A stretch of DNA of 55,349 bases from Actinoplanes oryzae (GTDB lineage Bacteria; Actinomycetota; Actinomycetes; Mycobacteriales; Micromonosporaceae). This document shows positions 33,911-44,517 of the stretch, in pieces. Position 1 is the stretch's first letter. Every line of letters begins with the position of its first letter. The stretch covers positions 1 to 55,349 of the forward strand of contig NZ_JAUQWH010000046.1 of assembly GCF_030757795.1 (NCBI RefSeq). Direction: 5' to 3'. A program made the translations under genes and the position numbers. The notes below the pieces were generated by a model. The model did not search any database. It was given only the letters and a program-made list of their open reading frames with translations, and had not been told where the DNA came from.

Positions 33911-34417
33911 TCAGCCGTCGCCGTCGCCGGCCAGGATGGCGCTGACGCCGTCCAGGCCCTGCCGGGTGCCGACCGCCACGACGACGTCGTTCGCCTCGAA
34001 GACGAACGACGGGCCGGGCGACGCGATGACCTCACGCTCGCGGAGCACAGCGACGATCGAGGCGCTGGTCCGCGTACGGGCGCGGGTGTCGCCGAGCGGG
34101 CGCCCGACGAAGGGTGACCCGGCCGGCAGCGCGATCTGCTCGGTGAGCAGGCCGGCGGCCTGCTGCCGCAGACCGGAGAGCTGGCCGAGCATCAGCGACG
34201 CGCCGAGGACGTCGGCGAGCGCCTCGGCCTCGTCGTCGGTCAGCGGTATCGACGCCAGGCACGAGTCGGGGTCGTCCACGTCGTAGAGCACTAGGTCACG
34301 CCGGCCGTTGCGGTGCGAGACCACCCCGACCGTACGGCCGGAGGACGTCACCAGATCGTGCCGGACGCCGATGCCAGGAAGCGGAGTCTGCTCTACCCGA
34401 ACGCGCACAACTCCCAC
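33911..34417 (-). CDS. TrkA-C/RCK regulatory subunit of the antiporter (KhtT-like)
   Basis: 168 residues. The N-terminal half (VRVEQTPLPGIGVRHDLVTSSGRTVGVVSH) is the typical KhtT-like opening of actinobacteria. The C-terminal ~80 residues are an RCK_C domain (SPFVGRPLGDTRARTRTSASIVAVLREREVIASPGPSFVFEANDVVVAVGTRQGL). It should gate the adjacent antiporter in response to a nucleotide or ion. GTG at 34417 is used; a GTG at 34408 is possible. It ends nine bases before the antiporter start. Confidence 0.9.
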   Translation of the reverse strand: MGVVRVRVEQTPLPGIGVRHDLVTSSGRTVGVVSHRNGRRDLVLYDVDDPDSCLASIPLTDDEAEALADVLGASLMLGQLSGLRQQAAGLLTEQIALPAGSPFVGRPLGDTRARTRTSASIVAVLREREVIASPGPSFVFEANDVVVAVGTRQGLDGVSAILAGDGDG

Positions 34418-34429
34418 CGTAACCGACCG

Positions 34430-35638
34430 TTAACGCTTCCTGGTGCCCCGGCTGGTCCGCAACACCACCAACATCAGCAGACCCACCAGGCACAACCCCG
34501 CACACATCCAGTACGCGAGCCGCCAGCCGTTGCTCTGCGCGACGCCGAAGAGCGGCCCCGCCAGCATCGCCCCGAGCGGGAACGAGTTGGTGAACAGCGT
34601 CGTCGCCCGGCCGGGCTGCTCGGGCAGCAGGTCCTGCATGTACGTGATGCCCAGCGCCGAGGTCGCCGAGATGAACAGGGCGTTGAGCACTTGGCCGCCC
34701 AGCAGCAGCGGCACGCCCGTGCTCACGGCCGCCAGCGAGTAGTACGCGACCCCGCACGCCGCCCCCGCGAGCAACATCGGCCGGAGCGGCAGCCGGGTGG
34801 TCAGCGCGCCGATGGCCAGCATGAACGGGATCTCCAGGGCGGCGCACAGCCCCAGGACCAGGCCGGCCTGCGCGACCCGGCCGCCCAGGTTCTCGCTGAT
34901 GAACAGGGGCAGCGCCTGGATGCCGAGGGTCAGCGGCGCCTGCATCAGCGTGAACGCGGCGGCGGAGAGGAGGAGCCGCCAGCGGACGGTCGCGGGCACG
35001 GGCGCGTGGTCCGCCTCTTCTTCGACTCGCGGGAGGGCGGGGGTGTGCACCTCGCGGAGCTTGACGATCGCGATCACGGTCGCCACGGCGTACATGACCG
35101 CCGCGGACCCGTAGACCAGGCGGAAGCCGCCGGCTTCGACCAGGTACGCCGCCACGGCCGGGCCGGCGACCCAGGCGAGCGAGAAGACGGTCCGCAGGGC
35201 GCTGATGCCGAGGGCCGCCTTGTCGGGGGCGTCGCGTTCGAGGACCTGCCGGGCGTACGCGAAGCTCTGCGGGAAGAGCGACCCGGCAACCGCGAAGGCC
35301 GTCACGGTGACCGCGAGCAGCACCCAGTAGTCCCGGGCGAAGGCGGTCACCGCGCAGCCTGCCACGCCCGCGAGGCCGCCGGCAACCAGCAGCATCCGCC
35401 GGATCGGGCGGCGGTCGGAGATCCGGCCGATCACGGTCGAGCCGACCACCCCGGCCAGCGGGTTGATGATCAGGAAGACGGTGGTCTGCAGCGGGCCGGC
35501 GTCGACCTCGGTGCTGAGGAAGAGCGACAGGAACGGGCCGACCAGCGCGACCGAGATGCCGACCGCGAGGAAGACCAGGCCAAGGGGGAGCAGGGCAGGG
35601 AGAAGCTGCGGCTGCCGCCGCGACGTGTCCAAGGCCAT
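34430..35638 (-). CDS. MFS transporter, sugar efflux (SetA)-like
   Basis: 402 residues, 12 helices, from MALDTSRRQPQLLPALLPLGLVF. A loop motif between helices 2 and 3 appears as GRISDRRPIRRMLL, and an equivalent one in the second half as GALTTRLPLRPMLL. The sequence DLLPEQPGRATTLFTNSFPLGAML near the end is typical of sugar efflux transporters. Substrate unknown. The gap of 12 bases to the antiporter regulator on the same strand could allow co-transcription with it. Its upstream region is shared with the divergent clpB and contains HAIR boxes, so HspR may also affect it. Confidence 0.88.
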   Translation of the reverse strand: MALDTSRRQPQLLPALLPLGLVFLAVGISVALVGPFLSLFLSTEVDAGPLQTTVFLIINPLAGVVGSTVIGRISDRRPIRRMLLVAGGLAGVAGCAVTAFARDYWVLLAVTVTAFAVAGSLFPQSFAYARQVLERDAPDKAALGISALRTVFSLAWVAGPAVAAYLVEAGGFRLVYGSAAVMYAVATVIAIVKLREVHTPALPRVEEEADHAPVPATVRWRLLLSAAAFTLMQAPLTLGIQALPLFISENLGGRVAQAGLVLGLCAALEIPFMLAIGALTTRLPLRPMLLAGAACGVAYYSLAAVSTGVPLLLGGQVLNALFISATSALGITYMQDLLPEQPGRATTLFTNSFPLGAMLAGPLFGVAQSNGWRLAYWMCAGLCLVGLLMLVVLRTSRGTRKR

Positions 35639-35708
35639 GCCCCGAACGCTACGGCCACCGTCCGACATTTTCGACCGTGATTCCGTCCACAGGGCTCGCC
35701 GCACGGAC

Positions 35709-35727
35709 TTGAGCGAGCTAGGCTCAA
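35709..35727. promoter_or_regulatory. HAIR (HspR) box 1 upstream of clpB
   Basis: TTGAGC-N7-GCTCAA is a perfect palindrome with the HAIR spacing, differing from TTGAGT-N7-ACTCAA in one symmetric position. It lies 71 bases downstream (plus-strand sense) of the divergent MFS start and 63 bases before clpB. Confidence 0.75.
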
Positions 35728-35735
35728 CTCCGGGG

Positions 35736-35754
35736 TTGAGCGCATTACACTCAA
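35736..35754. promoter_or_regulatory. HAIR (HspR) box 2 upstream of clpB
   Basis: TTGAGC-N7-ACTCAA, 11 of 12 core positions of HAIR. Its centre is 27 bases from box 1. Together they form a tandem operator 36 bases before the clpB start. Confidence 0.85.
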
Positions 35755-35790
35755 CTTCCGGGCTGCTGACTCACGTCTTCAGGGGAGCGC

Positions 35791-38379
<2,589 letters not shown>

Positions 38380-38388
38380 CCGATCACG

Positions 38389-38424
38389 GAGAAGGGCCCC
38401 GAGCGTGTGCTCGGGGCCCTTCTC
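38389..38424. terminator. Strong terminator after clpB
   Basis: A perfect 15-base stem (GAGAAGGGCCCCGAG with its complement) and a six-base loop, nine bases after the clpB stop. There is little T-run on the plus strand. It can act on the convergent minus-strand gene too. Confidence 0.85.
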
Positions 38425-38435
38425 GGCACGGCTCG

Positions 38436-38615
38436 CTAGCTCGCGGACGCCTCCCGCTGCCGGTAGGCGTGACACATCAGGATGTCCGTGAGAGCGTGCT
38501 CGCCCTCGTCGGACCAGATCCTGATCCCGTCGCGGTGGAGTTGATACCGGACGTCTTTGTAGCGGGTCCTGGTGTCGTCATGGTGCACGACGGTCAGAGT
38601 GTCGGCGTGAGGCAT
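38436..38615 (-). CDS. Small hypothetical protein (59 residues)
   Basis: 59 residues, MPHADTLTVVHHDDTRTRYKDV..., ending YRQREASAS. It has a predicted strand-rich core (RYQLHRDGIRIWSDEGEHALTDIL) and no membrane segment. GGTGG lies about six bases upstream of the ATG. It converges on clpB across the shared terminator. Codon third positions are mostly G/C. Family unknown; the regular alternation of strands suggests a real, folded small protein. Confidence 0.6.
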   Translation of the reverse strand: MPHADTLTVVHHDDTRTRYKDVRYQLHRDGIRIWSDEGEHALTDILMCHAYRQREASAS

Positions 38616-38963
38616 GGGGAACCACCGTTCCTAACGTTTGTGAGGCAGCCGCGGCATGGACACGCGGCCTGCGCAATCGGGGAGGCGCCCGGAACCGGTC
38701 TGCCAAGGCCCCTGCGATCTGTGGGCGGGGGCGGCGACCCGGTCGGGCACAGGGCGGCGCCGGAGGAGTCTCCTGTCGTCGGCGCGCCACGAGATGGAAG
38801 TGTATGGCTCGGGATCGAGTTCTGTCGCCCCCTGATCGAGCGATGCATTTCGGCCGATTTCATGTCACTTCGGGCGATAGTGCCACATCAGCCGATCGTC
38901 CGGGCGCCGGTCGAGGTTCTGGCACTCACCCGTTACGGTGAGTGGATCTAGGAGGGAGCTCCG
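38616..38963. other. Intergenic region with an inverted repeat before the four-helix protein gene
   Basis: 348 bases divergent between the 59-residue gene and the membrane-protein gene. At 38923-38944 CACTCACC-N6-GGTGAGTG forms a palindrome 20 bases before the start codon, an operator candidate. No ORF or RNA gene is convincing. Confidence 0.5.
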
Positions 38964-39968
38964 ATGCAACCGGCCACCCCGCCACCGCCCGCCCGCCCGA
39001 CCGTCGTGACCGTCTCGTCGTACCTGCTCTATGCCGCCGCCGCGGCCTCGCTCGCCGGTGGCCTGGCCTCGCTGGCGACCGTCTCCACGATCTCCGACAT
39101 CTATCGGGACGCCTACGCCGGGACGCAGGAGGAGGGCTTCGAGGTCGTCGCCGTCGCCGCCTCCGTCATCGGGCTCGCCGTCAACCTGCTCTTCGCCGCC
39201 GGGCTGGTCATCCTCGCGCTCTTCAACAACCGCGGGAAGCAGCCCGCCCGGATCACCACGTGGGTCCTGGGCGGCATCTATCTGTGCTGCAACGGCTTCG
39301 GCCTGATCGGCGGAGCCGCGACCAGCAGCATGAACTTCGACACCGGCACGGGCGGCCCCTCCACCGGCGAGGTGGAGAGCCGGCTGAACGACGAGCTGCC
39401 GGGCTGGTTCACCCCGGTGTCGACGACGCTGACCGTGGTGGTGCTGCTGGCGCTGCTCGGGGCGCTGATCCTGCTCATGCTGCCGGCGGCCAACGCGTTT
39501 TTCCGGCCGCGGCAGACGTGGGACCCGTCGGTGCCGTACCCGGCGTATCCCGGCTATCCGCCGCAGGGATACCCCCAGGGTTACCCGCAGCAGGGCTATC
39601 CCCAGCAGGGGCAGGGGCCGCAGGGGCCGCAGGGGCAGGGGCCGCAGGGGTACGGCCAGCCGGGGTATCCGACGTATCCGGCTTATCCGTCGCAGGGTCA
39701 GTCCTCGTTCCCCGCTTACCCGGGGGGTTCGTCGCCCTCCGCCCCGGCCACTTCGTCGCCCGACTCCGCGCCGCCTTCGAGCTCCTCGTCGCCGGCGTCG
39801 GATCCCTGGGCCGCGCCCTCCTCCTCCCCGCCGGCGTCCTCCTCCCCGGCGTCCTCCCCGCCGTCCTCTTCCCCGGCGCCCTCGCCGTCCCCGGCGACCT
39901 CGCCGGACGGGCCCGCGGACCAGGATCGGCCGGGGGACTCGGGGCGGCACCCGACCGACCCCGCCTGA
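38964..39968 (+). CDS. Four-helix membrane protein with Tyr/Pro/Gln-rich C-terminal tail
   Basis: 334 residues behind AGGAGGGAG. Helices near residues 15-40, 60-85, 95-115 and 148-172 (VSSYLLYAAAAASLAGGLASL; VVAVAASVIGLAVNLLFAAGLVILALF; WVLGGIYLCCNGFGLIGGA; TLTVVVLLALLGALILLML). The C-terminal ~150 residues are disordered: YPxYPGYPPQGYPQGY-type repeats, then a Ser/Pro-rich stretch. The next gene encodes a paralogue-like protein with the same layout. Function unknown; such tails may bind cell division or wall partners. Confidence 0.78.
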   Translation: MQPATPPPPARPTVVTVSSYLLYAAAAASLAGGLASLATVSTISDIYRDAYAGTQEEGFEVVAVAASVIGLAVNLLFAAGLVILALFNNRGKQPARITTWVLGGIYLCCNGFGLIGGAATSSMNFDTGTGGPSTGEVESRLNDELPGWFTPVSTTLTVVVLLALLGALILLMLPAANAFFRPRQTWDPSVPYPAYPGYPPQGYPQGYPQQGYPQQGQGPQGPQGQGPQGYGQPGYPTYPAYPSQGQSSFPAYPGGSSPSAPATSSPDSAPPSSSSSPASDPWAAPSSSPPASSSPASSPPSSSPAPSPSPATSPDGPADQDRPGDSGRHPTDPA

Positions 39969-40058
39969 GCAGCGTCATCGGCACGCGCCGCCGGGTAACT
40001 CCGGCGGCGCGTCGTGTGTCCGGGTAGGTTCGTCGCAACGGATCACCCGGGAGACGTC

Positions 40059-41312
40059 ATGTCGTACGCAGTCCAGCCACCCGCCCCCGCACCGGCCGCC
40101 GAAGCGCCCGAGCCGTCCCGGCCCGCGTCGGTCGGGTTCGCGGCCCTGCTGCTCCTGGTCATGGCGGTGGTCGGACTGGCGTATGCGGTGATCACCGTGG
40201 TCGTCGCCCCGGGCACCGTGGACCGCTTCCGCGACGCCGCGGCCGGCAGCGACGACGTCGACGGCATCGTGACGGTCGTCTGGATCGGCGCGGCACTGAG
40301 CGCGGTGCTCGCCGTGATCGTCTTCGCGCTGTTCGTCGTGCTGGCCCTGGGCCTGCGCCGCGGCAGCAACGGCATCCGGATCGCGACCCTCGTGGTGTGC
40401 GTCCTCGGCGTCCTCGGCGGCCTGGCCTCGGCCATCACGGTCACCGCGCAGGACGGCACGGACGCGGCGCCCGGCACTCTCGGCGCCGCCCTGGTCGACG
40501 CCTACCCGGGCGGCTGGATCCCGATCAACCTGGGCCTGGCCCTCGCTCAGGCGGCGGCCTACGTGATCGTCGGCGCACTGCTGCTCGCGGCGCCCCGGCC
40601 CTTCTTCGGGCGCCCGCCGAAGCCGGAGCCCGCGGACCCGTTCGCCGCGCCGACCTCGGCCCCCGCCGGCTACCCGGCCTACGGTCCCGGCGGTTATCCC
40701 ACCTCCGCTCCCGCCGGTCCCGCCGGCTATCCGACCTCCGCTCCCGCCAGCTATCCGACCTCCGGACCTGCTGGCTACCTGCCGCCCGGCGGCTATCCGG
40801 CTCCCGGCGGCTATCCGGCTCCTGGCAGCTATCCGCCGCCCGCTGGGTATCCGGCCTACCCGGCTCCCGGCTACCCGGCCCCCAGCGGCTATCCAGCTCC
40901 CGGGGGTTATGCGGCTCCCGGCGGCTACGCGGCCCCGGGGCAGCCGGTCTACGGCGCGCCCTACCCGGCCTCGACCGGGGTGCCCCCCGAGGCGCCCGGT
41001 CAGCCCAGCCCGTGGGCCGCGCCGCCGCCAGTGGTCCCCGCCCCGACGGCGGACGCCCTGCAGCCGGTAACCCCGACCGCGGATGTCTCTCGGCCGGAGA
41101 GCCCGATCGTGGACGCCTCTCCGTCGGTGACTTCGGTCACGTCTGAGGAGGGCTCGACCGACGCCGAGTCATCGGGAGGCGCCGATGGGTCGCATCCGGC
41201 GGCCACGGTGAGTGATCGGGGTGCTGCCGTGTCCGAAAGTTTGCACGATGCTGCGGATGAGCCGGCGGAGAAGCCCGGTAGCGACGGTCCCGACGCGCGT
41301 CAGTCCAGCTGA
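40059..41312 (+). CDS. Four-helix membrane protein with YPAPGG repeat tail (paralogue of previous)
   Basis: 417 residues from MSYAVQPPAPAPAAEA behind GGGAG. Four helices near 20-45, 75-100, 105-135 and 155-185 (FAALLLLVMAVVGLAYAVITVVV; AALSAVLAVIVFALFVVLALGL; IATLVVCVLGVLGGLASAITV; GLALAQAAAYVIVGALLLAA). The tail is disordered: about 15 units of SAPAGYPTSAPAGYP and GGYPAPGGYPAPG, then an acidic Ser/Glu-rich end. It starts 90 bases after the previous gene and is probably in the same transcript. Function unknown. Confidence 0.78.
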   Translation: MSYAVQPPAPAPAAEAPEPSRPASVGFAALLLLVMAVVGLAYAVITVVVAPGTVDRFRDAAAGSDDVDGIVTVVWIGAALSAVLAVIVFALFVVLALGLRRGSNGIRIATLVVCVLGVLGGLASAITVTAQDGTDAAPGTLGAALVDAYPGGWIPINLGLALAQAAAYVIVGALLLAAPRPFFGRPPKPEPADPFAAPTSAPAGYPAYGPGGYPTSAPAGPAGYPTSAPASYPTSGPAGYLPPGGYPAPGGYPAPGSYPPPAGYPAYPAPGYPAPSGYPAPGGYAAPGGYAAPGQPVYGAPYPASTGVPPEAPGQPSPWAAPPPVVPAPTADALQPVTPTADVSRPESPIVDASPSVTSVTSEEGSTDAESSGGADGSHPAATVSDRGAAVSESLHDAADEPAEKPGSDGPDARQSS

Positions 41313-42115
41313 CGGGGGACCCCGCATCGATGGGTGTAGGTCACCCGAACGGGTGGGACTCCGCGCCGACAGGGCTTCGTATTTCGCTGAGTGGATGATC
41401 TTTCCCAGTGGACGGACAAAGGTCACTCGCTGACATCGGTGTCACGCCGTGAGCGTTCGATGACCGTCGTTGTCTCGCGGCTCCCGCCCGGAGCCCGTCA
41501 AACGTGCTTTGAGCTGCGTCTATGCAGCTCCCGAAACGTTCGCCCGGGGTGTTTCAGTTAACACTATTTCCAGTTACTGACAGGTTTAGGCGTGCGTCAA
41601 TAGTTCCTTTCCGCCCCGCCAGGGCAGAACGTTCCAGTTTTTCGGCAGCAAGTACTCTCGATGTCATGGAAGCCCACCACGACCTGCGTAAATTCATCAC
41701 TGAATTGCCCGTCGCGCAGCGTTGTGCCGTGCTTTCATCGGGTCGTGAAGCTGACTGTGACGACCGCTCGCGCCGTGTGACGGTGCAAGGCGGGCGGTTC
41801 CGATGACCGGGCGGGCATCGGGCAGCCGACGTAGTGATCGTGACATCGAAATGTGGGGCGCCTCACTCCATGGGCGGGGATCGAGGAGCTCGACGGCGAT
41901 GGGCAGCGACCAGACGGCGGCTGAGGCGTTGCAGGAGGCAGAGACCGAAGTCGGTGTCGCGGTAATGGTCGATCGGGGTAGTGGCGGAGCCGTGCGGGGT
42001 GCCGGCCGGACGCTGCCGATCAACCTGTCGTTCGACCGGCTCCGGCCTTCTGGCCTGAAAGTCAGCCGGTTCGTTCCTGCGCACATGCAGGAGAATCGAT
42101 GCAGTTGGTGGAAGG
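41313..42115. other. 803-base region without a convincing gene, A/T-richer than its surroundings
   Basis: Around 41500-41700 the sequence is unusually A/T-rich for this window and contains an imperfect direct repeat (TTTCAGTTA at 41552 and TTTCCAGTTA at 41567). A reading frame at 41666-41806 (MEAHHDLRKFITELPV) and one at 41803-42189 exist, but their third codon positions lack the G/C bias of real genes here and neither has a good ribosome binding site. It may be a decayed gene, an arsR upstream region or a non-coding RNA locus. Confidence 0.4.
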
Positions 42116-42493
42116 ATGGAGATCGTGGGAACTGCGTTGGCGGAAATGACAATGCCTCAGATCTCGCCGCTGGCCGGCGAGCCTATTGAACGAGCCGACG
42201 CCGAGCGTCTGGCCGGGGTGCTGAAGGCACTCGCGGACCCGGCCCGGCTGCGGCTGCTGAGCCTCATCCAGTCCGCTACGGACGGCGAGGCGTGCGTCTG
42301 CGACCTGACGGCGCCGCTCGGGCTGTCGCAGCCGACGGTCAGCCACCACCTGCGGATCCTCACGGAGGCCGGCCTGCTCGAGCGGGAGAAGCGGGGCGTG
42401 TGGGCGTACTACCGGCTGGTGCCGACCGCGATCGCCACGATCGCGGATCTGCTCACGCCGCCGCGCAAGCGCGCGACGAAGAAGGCTCGCTGA
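42116..42493 (+). CDS. arsR: ArsR/SmtB-family metal-responsive repressor
   Basis: 125 residues, with the winged helix DPARLRLLSLIQSA ... LTAPLGLSQPTVSHHLRILTEAGLLEREKRGVWAYYRLV. The motif EACVCDLT matches the ELCVCDL arsenic-type site (two Cys flanking Val) in helix alpha-3, so As(III), Cd(II) or a related thiophilic metal is the likely inducer. An alternative start ATG is at 42146. No metal exporter or arsenate reductase gene is adjacent; it is an orphan in this window, and its upstream region is the unexplained A/T-richer stretch. It ends at a hairpin terminator. Confidence 0.9.
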   Translation: MEIVGTALAEMTMPQISPLAGEPIERADAERLAGVLKALADPARLRLLSLIQSATDGEACVCDLTAPLGLSQPTVSHHLRILTEAGLLEREKRGVWAYYRLVPTAIATIADLLTPPRKRATKKAR

Positions 42494-42497
42494 CCTT

Positions 42498-42521
42498 CGC
42501 GCGGGCCTGACGGCCCGCGCG
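42498..42521 (+). terminator. Hairpin just after arsR
   Basis: A perfect 10-base stem (CGCGCGGGCC with its complement) and TGAC loop, five bases after the arsR stop. No T-run follows. It is directly succeeded by the ~42-base repeat array, whose units fold the same way. Confidence 0.7.
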
Positions 42522-42531
42522 GAGTGCACGA

Positions 42532-42822
42532 GAACCGCGCGGAATCGACGACCGATCCGCGCGGAGGGGCAGAGGAACCGCGCGGAATGGCATGCCGAAC
42601 CGCGCGGGGCAGGTGCTCCGCGTGGAATGGACGACCGATCCACGCGGGAGCGGAACAGCCGCGCGGAATGGACGTCCGGCCCGCGCGGGGGGCAACGGAA
42701 CCGCGCGGAATGGGCAACCGGCCCGCGCGGAGGGGCAGCGGAACCGCGCGGAATCGACGACCGATCCGCGCGGGCGGAAGCAGTCCGGCGCGGATCCAGC
42801 GACTGATCCGCGCAGGATGAAG
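42532..42822. repeat. Array of ~7 self-complementary repeats, 40-43-base period
   Basis: Units start at about 42535, 42578, 42618, 42659, 42701, 42744 and 42785. Most consist of CCGCGCGGAATNGACGACCG then ATCCGCGCGG, in which the two ends are complementary, so each can form a hairpin. Units vary by substitutions and 1-3 base indels. Further decayed copies reach ~42920. The array lies between arsR and the DedA stop; open frames across it are repeat artefacts. Confidence 0.9.
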
Positions 42823-43086
42823 CGGACGCGACACCAAGGTCCGTGGAACCAGCGGGCGCGGCAGCGTGGTCCGTGAAGACCGAGCGGACGCGGCAGCGTG
42901 GTCCGCGCAAGGCAGGAAAGGGAGTCCGCTCACGACCCGAGCGGGCCCGGGCAGCACCCGCGGACGGGGCGGGCGAGTCCGAGTCCGACGGGGCGGGCAC
43001 GGAGCGGCCCACCCGCCGCCGAGCAGCCAGACTTCTCCGGCCTGGCGTCACCTTGGGGCGGAAGTGACGCCAGGCGGAATCACGAC
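42823..43086. other. Stretch between two repeat arrays
   Basis: Contains decayed repeat copies with GGACGCGGCAGCGTGGTCCG (near 42830-42910) and GC-rich sequence. I see no ribosome binding site, RNA gene or terminator that would make a gene credible. Confidence 0.4.
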
Positions 43087-43191
43087 CTTCCCGGCAACGA
43101 CCTTGCCGGCAGCGACTTTCCCGGCAACGACCTTGCCGGCAGCGACTTTCCCGGCAGCGACCTTGCCGGCAGCGACCTTGCCGGCAGCGAC
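43087..43191. repeat. Seven 15-base tandem repeats next to the DedA stop
   Basis: Seven units alternating CTTGCCGGCAGCGAC and TTTCCCGGCAACGAC, ending five bases before the DedA stop codon on the minus strand. With a period divisible by three, all six frames can be read through; one plus frame looks like A(N/D)LxG pentapeptide repeats, but no start or ribosome binding site supports it. Confidence 0.92.
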
Positions 43192-43195
43192 CGGC

Positions 43196-44464
43196 TCACC
43201 GAGGGCGGCGCGGGTCGTCCTCGTCGTAGCGCGGGTACTGACCCGGCTGCGCGGACCCGGGCTGCGAGTAACCGGGCTGAGAAGACCCGGCCTGGCCGTA
43301 GGGCTCCTGAGCGTAAGGATCCTGCGGCTGCGCATAAGGGTCCTGCGGCTGTGCATAGGGATCCTGCGGCTGCGCGTAAGGATCGTGCGACTGCCCGTAG
43401 GAAGCTGGCTGGCCATAGGAGTCCTGCGGTCGGCCGTAGGACTCCTGCGACTGCCCGTAGGAGTCCTGCGACTGCCCGTAGGTCTGGCCGCCGTAAGTCT
43501 GACCGCCGTAACTCTGGCCGCCATAACTCTGGCCGCCGTAGGTCTGGCCACGCTGGTCGCCGGCGTGGCCGTAGGGCTCCTGCGCGTAAGGATCCTGCGG
43601 CTGCCCGTACGCCTCGGCCGCCCCCGGCTGCTGCTGGTGGTGGTCGGTGAACTCCTCGGCCAGCCCCGCCACCGTGGCCGCCGCGACGACGCCGATCGCG
43701 GCCACCGGGCCCGGACCCTCGTCGGCAGTTGCCGCAGCGGAGTCGCCGGGAGCCGCGGAGGACGAGCCCGGGTTCTCGAGAGCGGCCCGCTTCTTGGCCT
43801 TCCGCTCCCGCAGCGCCTCGATGAGGATCGGCAGCACCGAGATGACGACGATCACGAAGACGACCGGCAGGATGTAGTGGTCGATCTTGTCGCCGATGGC
43901 GTCGTAGATCTGCTGGGCGAGCAGGTAGCCGATGAGCAGCACGCCGTCGGTCCACAGGATGGCGCCGACGATGTTCCAGAGGAGGAACTGCTTGGCCGGC
44001 ATGCCGAGCGTGCCCGCCACCGGGTTGAGGAAGGTGCGCACGATCGGGATGAAGCGCGCGAGCACGACGGCCTTGGCGGGGCCGAACTTCTCGAAGTAGT
44101 ACTCCGCCTTCTCCACGTACTCCCGCTTGAACAGCTTGCTGTCCTGGCGGTCGAACATGCGCTTGCCGTAGCGCGCACCGAGGAAGTGGCCCAGCTGCGC
44201 CCCGATGATGGCGCACAGCGGCGCGCCGATGAGCAGGCCCGCCAGGGAGATCCGGGTGCCGTCGCCGAAGATCGAGTCGGCGACCGGGGAGGCCGCGACG
44301 CCCGCCAGGAACAGCAGCGAGTCGCCGGGGAAGAAGAAGCCGACCAGCAGGCCGGTCTCCGCGAAGAGGATCGCCCAGACGCCGATGAGCCCGAAGGTCT
44401 GAAGCAGATCCTTCGGGTCCATCGGGTTCAATGCGAGCTGCTCGGTGAGCGCTTGGGTAACCAC
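43196..44464 (-). CDS. DedA-family membrane protein with long Tyr/Gln-rich tail
   Basis: 422 residues from GTG 44464. DedA domain at residues ~10-235: [46 protein letters not shown], the conserved [25 protein letters not shown] and a C-terminal amphipathic region. DedA proteins are linked to undecaprenyl-phosphate or phospholipid flipping and membrane potential. The remaining ~170 residues are an unusual repeat tail ([35 protein letters not shown]) not part of the family. Its stop lies beside a 15-base repeat array. RBS is weak. Confidence 0.9.
   Translation of the reverse strand: MVTQALTEQLALNPMDPKDLLQTFGLIGVWAILFAETGLLVGFFFPGDSLLFLAGVAASPVADSIFGDGTRISLAGLLIGAPLCAIIGAQLGHFLGARYGKRMFDRQDSKLFKREYVEKAEYYFEKFGPAKAVVLARFIPIVRTFLNPVAGTLGMPAKQFLLWNIVGAILWTDGVLLIGYLLAQQIYDAIGDKIDHYILPVVFVIVVISVLPILIEALRERKAKKRAALENPGSSSAAPGDSAAATADEGPGPVAAIGVVAAATVAGLAEEFTDHHQQQPGAAEAYGQPQDPYAQEPYGHAGDQRGQTYGGQSYGGQSYGGQTYGGQTYGQSQDSYGQSQESYGRPQDSYGQPASYGQSHDPYAQPQDPYAQPQDPYAQPQDPYAQEPYGQAGSSQPGYSQPGSAQPGQYPRYDEDDPRRPR
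43255..43620. repeat. In-frame repeats encoding the DedA tail
   Basis: Nested 24-, 18- and 12-base repeats encode PYAQPQD, DSYGQSQ and [10 protein letters not shown] units. DNA-level similarity is high, indicating recent duplication. Confidence 0.75.
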
Positions 44465-44517
44465 GCCTGGAAGGGTACCGGTAGGCAGCAGTGCCGAACC
44501 TGTACGCGGCCTGTGAT

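Noticed and set aside
42062..43051. Minus-strand frame with repeated RSSIPRGS motifs across the arsR region
   Set aside because: It is a translation of the ~42-base array and the antisense of arsR; no start signal or hydrophobic core.
42898..43650. Plus-strand frame with pentapeptide-like (A-N/D-L-x-G) repeats
   Set aside because: Only the 105-base repeat block looks like pentapeptide repeats; the rest is antisense to the DedA tail, and there is no ribosome binding site.
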